DNA of 64,000 nt from Nematopogon swammerdamellus. Lineage: Eukaryota > Arthropoda > Insecta > Lepidoptera > Adelidae. The stretch spans positions 3,782,001 to 3,846,000 of the forward strand of contig OX336359.1 in the NCBI GenBank assembly GCA_946902875.1. Direction: 5' to 3'. A program made the position numbers and the translations under genes. Positions 60,243-64,000 of the stretch are shown in pieces. Below the pieces are notes generated by a model, which saw nothing but the letters and a program-made list of their open reading frames with translations, had not been told where the DNA came from and ran no database searches. How positions within the stretch are numbered: the stretch's first letter is position 1; the number at the start of each line of letters is the position of its first letter.

Positions 60243-60480
60243 CATCGGTTCTCAAAATCGTTACTTTGTCGCACCGCTAGGGTGTGGAACTGTCTCCCGG
60301 CGAGTGTGTTTCCCAAAACCTGGGTGTCTTTAAGCGTCGTATTAACGGGCTAAACAGCCTAGCAACAGTCCGCAAATCTGCTGACATGGCGCCTCACTGA
60401 GCGTGGTTTCGCGAGGAGAGGGGTTTTTGGCTCTGTCGACTGTACCATTGGTCCCTCGACACAACCATCCATGTTGGTTT
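60243..60480 (+). pseudogene. LINE-R C-terminus and 3' end, plus strand
   Basis: TCTCAAAATCGTTACTTTGT, GTGTGGAACTGTCTCCCGGC (WNCLPAS) and the 3' UTR CCTCACTGAGCGTGGTTTCG, ending CAACCATCCATGTTGGTTTA. The opposite orientation to the adjacent SINE-D tail gives a tail-to-head junction at 60242. Confidence 0.75.
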
Positions 60481-60644
60481 AAATAAAACATAATAATAAT
60501 ATTAATATGCTCTGACCAGCCAATATCGCTATCAGTTGCAATCAAAAACGTCCGAACCCAGACAATAGCGACATCTAGAGAACACACTGAACATCGTTTA
60601 GCTCTTTAAAGATTATGAATTCGAATTTCGAATGCCTTCTCAGA

Positions 60645-61010
60645 TGCCTGGGTGGCTCATATGGTAGATCAGTGAAAATTTTATCCAAAGTTCGTGGGTT
60701 CGAGTTCCACCTACACCTGGTGCTTCACGGTTCGGAACTAGTGTAAAACTGTAGATCCCTTGCCCCTTGCCCCTGACTGGGTGGGTGGTAGGCTCCAATT
60801 TGTAGCCGGCTGGGTTGATACCGCCATACTGGATGTAAGATGGCCGCATAGCAGCCTCGGTTGTGTTCTCCTCTAGTCCAGTATAGCCAGCAAAGGAAAG
60901 TCTCCGGTATGGTACCTACCTTCTCGGAAGTGATATTTGCTGGTCGGAGCATGTGCTTTGGCCCTTCCAACTCAGCCACCCATACCGGATTACATAAAAA
61001 AAAAAAAACC
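60645..61010 (+). repeat. full-length SINE-D with its own tRNA-like head
   Basis: Head GGTGGCTCATATGGTAGATC (A box) and GTGGGTTCGAGTTCCACC (B box in a perfect GTGG..CCAC T stem). Then TGCTTCACGGTTCGGAAC, core AAACTGTAGATCCCTT, body GTGTTCTCCTCTAGTCCAGT, tail CAGCCACCCATACCGGATTA plus CATAAAAAA. The head differs from that of the 62311 copy. Confidence 0.88.
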
Positions 61011-61097
61011 CTACCTTCTCGGTGGTGATATTGGCTGCTCGGAGCATGTGCTTTGGACCCTTCGACTCAGCCACACATACCGGATGACATAAAAAAC
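61011..61097 (+). repeat. second SINE-D 3' end in tandem
   Basis: CTACCTTCTCGGTGGTGATA, CGGAGCATGTGCTTTGG and CTCAGCCACACATACCGG, then CATAAAAAA: a repeat of the last 85 bases of the element just before it. Confidence 0.85.
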
Positions 61098-61555
61098 CGC
61101 AGATAAATCTGTTGCGAAGTAACGTTTTTTGTTTACAATTTTTTTGGCCAGAAAAGAAAAAAAAAATCAAATATGACATTTTTCTACTAAACACTAGCTC
61201 TCAATCTAGCTAGACAGACAGATAGACAGACACCCAGAGCGAACCCATTACCGGCTTCATATATTATTAATCTCCAATCAGTCTTTCCTATTACCCTGTT
61301 GTAGTCTAAAATCAGTCTTAATTACTTCCATTTAGAGTGTATTTTGCCAAGTAAGCACATTGAGTTAGGATTATAGGTTACAGAATTACAGGCTTTTAGA
61401 GAGGATTTGATGGACGTCAACCTTCGACTTAAGGATCAATTCGTTAACTAATCATATTACGATATTGTACTTGACCTCTTTCACTCAATTTCTTATAATC
61501 TTTCTACTATGTACACAGTTCCCGCCATCAAGTAATGCGTGTCGAGCTTTAGAGA
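61098..61555. other. no feature recognised
   Basis: GACAGACAGATAGACAGACA near 61212 and a GTTCCCGCCATCAAGTAATG motif at 61519 (related to the MITE at 55565) are the only points of note. Confidence 0.4.
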
Positions 61556-61559
61556 CTGA

Positions 61560-61857
61560 GTTGGAGGCTGACCGAGGTTCTGATTCCTCGTAAAACTGTA
61601 GGTCCCTTCCCTCCTAATCTTACTTGGTGGTAGGGTTTAACCCGCCCGGGTTGGTACCACCGCACTGAATGAAACGTCGGTCAAAACGGCTATGTAAATA
61701 GTTTGTGTTTTCCGACCAGTTCAGTGTAGCCGGCACGATCAAAGGGGGAAACACTGACATGGCACCTAGTTCACCCGGTGTTATGGGCTGACATCACGGA
61801 CGTTGTAGGTGATGTAGCCAACCGTGTCAGTTTACATAAAAAAAAAAAAAAAAAAAA
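61560..61857 (+). repeat. SINE-A, 5' truncated within the head
   Basis: GTTGGAGGCTGACCGAGG and GGTTCTGATTCCTCG (B box), core AAACTGTAGGTCCCTT at 61593, full body, GTTTACATA and a 20-base poly(A). The subfamily marker GATCAAAGGGGGAAACAC is shared with the next copy. Confidence 0.9.
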
Positions 61858-61875
61858 TAGAGACCATAGACCATT

Positions 61876-61952
61876 AAGCGGCGGGTGGCCGAGTGGTTTC
61901 TGCATCGGCTTTTCATGCGAGAAGTCCGAGGTTCGAATCCGTTCGGCGTGTA
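61876..61952 (+). repeat. tRNA-like head of SINE-D (first copy)
   Basis: GGGTGGCCGAGTGGTTTCTG is an A box of the Ser/Leu tRNA type (TGGCCGAGTGG). GAGGTTCGAATCC is a standard B box 45 or so bases on. The T stem and acceptor do not pair well, so it is a retroposon promoter, not a tRNA gene. Confidence 0.8.
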
Positions 61953-62028
61953 CCAATGAGCTTTTTCTGGCGAAAAAAACTACGTGCATACCTCTACACC
62001 TGCTGCTTCACCGTTCGGAACCGGTGTG

Positions 62029-62292
62029 AAACTGTAGGTCCCTTCCCTCCTAATCTTACTTGGTGGTAGGGTTTAACCCGCCCGGGTTGGTACCACCGCA
62101 CTGAATGAAACGTCGGTCAAAACGGCTATGTAAATAGTTTGTGTTTTCCGACCAGTTCAGTGTAGCCGGCACGATCAAAGGGGGAAACACTGACATGGCA
62201 CCTAGTTCACCCGGTGTTATGGGCTGACATCACGGACGTTGTAGGTGATGTAGCCAACCGTGTCAGTTTACATAAAAAAAAAAAAAAAAAAA
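62029..62292 (+). repeat. chimeric SINE: SINE-D head on SINE-A body
   Basis: Read from 61876, a complete SINE-D head runs without a break into SINE-A core, body and poly(A) (to 62292). The fusion point is the shared AAACTGTAGGTCCCTT. Confidence 0.88.
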
Positions 62293-62310
62293 TAGAGACC
62301 ATAGACCATT

Positions 62311-62692
62311 AAGCGGCGGGTGGCCGAGTGGTTTCTGCATCGGCTTTTCATGCGAGAAGTCCGAGGTTCGAATCCGTTCGGCGTGTACCAATGAGCTTTT
62401 TCTGGCGAAAAAAACTACGTGCATACCTCTACACCTGCTGCTTCACCGTTCGGAACCGGTGTGAAACTGTAGGTCCCTTTTCCCTTGCCCCTTACTAGGT
62501 GGTAGGCTCAAATTGTAGCCGAATGGGTTAGTACCACCGTACTGGATGTAAGATGGCCGCATAGCAGCCTCGGTTGTGTTCTCCTCTAGTCCAGTATAGC
62601 CAGCAATCCAGGGAAGTCTCCGGTATGGCACGTACCTTCTCGGAGGTGATATTGGCTGGACGGACGGACGGACAGGATTACATAAAAAAAAA
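62311..62692 (+). repeat. SINE-D, near full length
   Basis: tRNA-like head at 62314-62388, GCTTCACCGTTCGGAACCGG, core, CAAATTGTAGCCGAATGGG, GTGTTCTCCTCTAGTCCAGT and GGAGGTGATATTGGCTGG. Then GACGGACGGACGGACAGG replaces the normal GAGCATGTGCTTTGG..CACCCATACCGG, before ATTACATAAAAAA. So the tail has an internal deletion with GGAC expansion. Confidence 0.88.
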
Positions 62693-62693
62693 T

Positions 62694-62762
62694 ACACGGT
62701 TGTAGAGCTCCGTCTCTATCGCACTAACTCGCGTGTCTCTGTGCGACAGGGACGACGATCGT
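62694..62762. repeat. half of the 55.6-kb MITE
   Basis: CACGGTTGTAGAGCTCCGTC and GTGTCTCTGTGCGACAGGGA correspond to one arm of 55565-55745. Confidence 0.6.
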
Positions 62763-62774
62763 TATTCAATTTTT

Positions 62775-62950
62775 ATTGAAAGCGCGACATATGACGCCGA
62801 GCCACCCATAAGGTGTCTAACGACGCCCATTGATATTCGATCGCATGCGGTGGTTGTGAATGCCATGCCGGCCTGACAGGCGCCCATTCACGTCCCTCTT
62901 GTAAAACCACCCGAGACTGTACTTGGGGAAAGGGGGGGGGGGGGGGGGGT
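62775..62950 (-). pseudogene. LINE-H 3' fragment ending in poly(G)
   Basis: TTGAAAGCGCGACATATGAC, CACCCATAAGGTGTCTAACG, GCCGGCCTGACAGG and GAGACTGTACTTGGGGAAA, then 18 G (62932-62949). Same junction as at 49359. Confidence 0.8.
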
Positions 62951-63024
62951 AAACCGGAATAGGTGTCCGGTTGAAATTTTCACATAATATGCGTATATAT
63001 TTTTGTAAGTATTAGTAAGTGCAG

Positions 63025-63378
63025 ACACGGTGTTGTGCTGTAATTTACATGAGTACTTGCAGCACAACACCGACTACTCTGCTTACCCCGATTGTCGAGA
63101 TGCAGCGTGCGGTATGTATGTATGATGTAAGGGTAAGCAGAGTAATCGGTGTTGTGATGCAAGTACTCTTGCAAACTACAGCACAACACCGTCCATCACG
63201 TTTGGCAAAGTATTCGGACAAGATAACTATATCAAGCAGCAAGTAAGACACGAAGACTCATCTGCTGCATAACTCGGTGAAAGGACCGTGCCGAGGTGAG
63301 AGGTGTTTAACCTGTCGCCCTTTAGCACGGCATCATGTCCTCATCCCTTAGTCACCTTTTACGGCGTGCACAGGGAGA
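63025..63378. repeat. inverted SINE-C pair
   Basis: A plus tail fragment (GGTGTTGTGCTGTAATTTAC to GGTATGTATGTATG, 63025-63125) is followed after two bases by a minus copy. The minus copy runs TAAGGGTAAGCAGAGTAATC, through hairpin and body, to CACCTTTTACGGCGTGC at 63370. Head-B is cut at GGGAGAGAT. Confidence 0.87.
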
Positions 63379-63860
63379 GATTTCTAGTAAAGTAAGGAAA
63401 GCTGAAGCAATTTTAATAAAGTCGTTTACCCATGCTTATAAAACAGAAACGATTTCCTACAAAGTCACCCGTTTCAGAATTTCACAGTCCATTACAGATC
63501 GGTAGATCGATAAATGGCGGCTACGTAGAGCAACATTGACACTTTGACAGTTGAAACATAATGGAAGGCCGTTTATAAGCAAAGTTTGTATTAAATTTCA
63601 TGAGCGATGGGGACTTAATGTCAGATGGGGTTACGTACGAAATATCGAACGGAAGTGTGTCGCTTAAGTACACAAAAGAAATTTAGGTTGAAAGCTACGA
63701 CGATTGTTATTTCACTTTTGAGAGTAAATTCAATGCACAAAATAAAAAAATAAATAAATGAACATCAACTGGGGAATCAGTATAAAATGGAATATTGACT
63801 ATTTGTGTTCTTAAAATTCGCCGAAGAGTTAAAAATAGCAGAAATGCATGTACACGTTTA
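63379..63860. other. no feature recognised
   Basis: AT-rich; nothing assigned. Confidence 0.4.
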
Positions 63861-63861
63861 T

Positions 63862-64000
63862 TTTTATATGGCAACTGACACATTTGGCTACATTACCTAC
63901 TATGTACATCCGTGATTTCAGCCTATAATACCTAGGTGAAAGTGCCATGTCAGTGCTTCCCTATGGTCGAGCCGGCTACACTGAATTGGACAGAAAATAC
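63862..64000 (-). repeat. SINE-A tail and body, cut by the window edge
   Basis: TATGGCAACTGACACATTTG, CATCCGTGATTTCAGCC, GTGCTTCCCTATGGTCGAGC and GGCTACACTGAATTGGACAG. Confidence 0.8.

Larger units (their letters stand above)
61593..62463 (+). repeat. 436-bp tandem duplication
   Basis: 61593-62028 and 62029-62463 are the same apart from one base in poly(A) length (20 versus 19), by eye. Each unit is SINE-A core+body+poly(A), the spacer TAGAGACCATAGACC, and the SINE-D head up to CCGGTGTG. Unit boundaries fall at AAACTGTAGGTCCCTT, the core shared by both SINE families. Confidence 0.95.

Noticed and set aside
61878..61952. True tRNA gene with CAT anticodon
   Set aside because: A and B boxes are good but T stem, anticodon stem and acceptor do not pair; it is part of a duplicated SINE-D head.

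Overview
The window looks like non-coding DNA from an insect genome, most probably a moth or butterfly (Lepidoptera). The evidence is AT-rich intergenic sequence, non-LTR retrotransposon debris of RTE and jockey/R1-like types, several families of short tRNA-headed retroposons with poly(A) or (TATG)n tails, GT-AG spliced exons, and an immunoglobulin exon resembling the arthropod Dpr/DIP proteins. Species and chromosome cannot be read from the sequence. No bacterial, organellar or viral gene set and no CRISPR array was seen.

Only two stretches look like exons of host genes. A 458-base minus-strand exon at 56590-57047 has clear acceptor and donor sites and carries the start of an Ig domain. A short plus-strand first exon at 17945-18018 has the N-terminus expected of a THAP-type zinc finger and ends at a GTAAGT donor. 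A third candidate is a GC-rich island (8625-9400) enclosed by a 22-bp satellite; it has coding-like third positions near 8984-9307 (minus). Most other open frames are repeat-derived or chance.

Family names used below are local labels. SINE-A has a tRNA-like head with an embedded 5S rRNA-like segment, a body, a tail ending TTTCCATA and poly(A). Head-B is a 5' module starting CCGTGTGGGGCCGGTAC; it occurs on the SINE-A body, in front of a full SINE-A, or on SINE-C. SINE-C is head-B plus a different body ending in (TATG)n. SINE-D has a tRNA-like head, a core shared with SINE-A, and a tail shared with LINE-R. LINE-R, LINE-P, LINE-H and LINE-K are C-terminal or 3' remnants of non-LTR elements told apart by their protein ends. 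Families E, F and M are other repeats.

Layout. 0-5 kb: RT fragment, pentanucleotide array, SINE-D, fold-back element, an RTE tail split by a hAT-like MITE, SINE-A. 5-10 kb: LINE-H, family E and F repeats, RTE tail, then the 22-bp satellite with its GC island. 10-22 kb: scattered SINE and LINE ends, a PIF-like MITE inside a SINE, the THAP-like exon. 23.2-24.6 kb: a 1.44-kb element with long terminal inverted repeats and an 8-bp target duplication. 24.8-30 kb: SINE copies, an 83-bp satellite. 30.1-38.7 kb: a large composite (family M) containing an inverted repeat pair, a truncated jockey-like LINE, SINEs and a long palindrome. 43.8-47.3 kb: a near-identical but internally deleted version of that composite. 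48-64 kb: dense SINE/LINE mosaic, a head-to-head tRNA-Glu-like hairpin, the Ig exon, a hexanucleotide array, and a 436-bp tandem duplication that created a chimeric SINE.

The parts do not form a pathway. The common theme is modular retroposon evolution: heads, cores and tails are exchanged between families, one family shares its 3' tail with a LINE present here, and one exchange can be read directly from the sequence at 61.6-62.5 kb.
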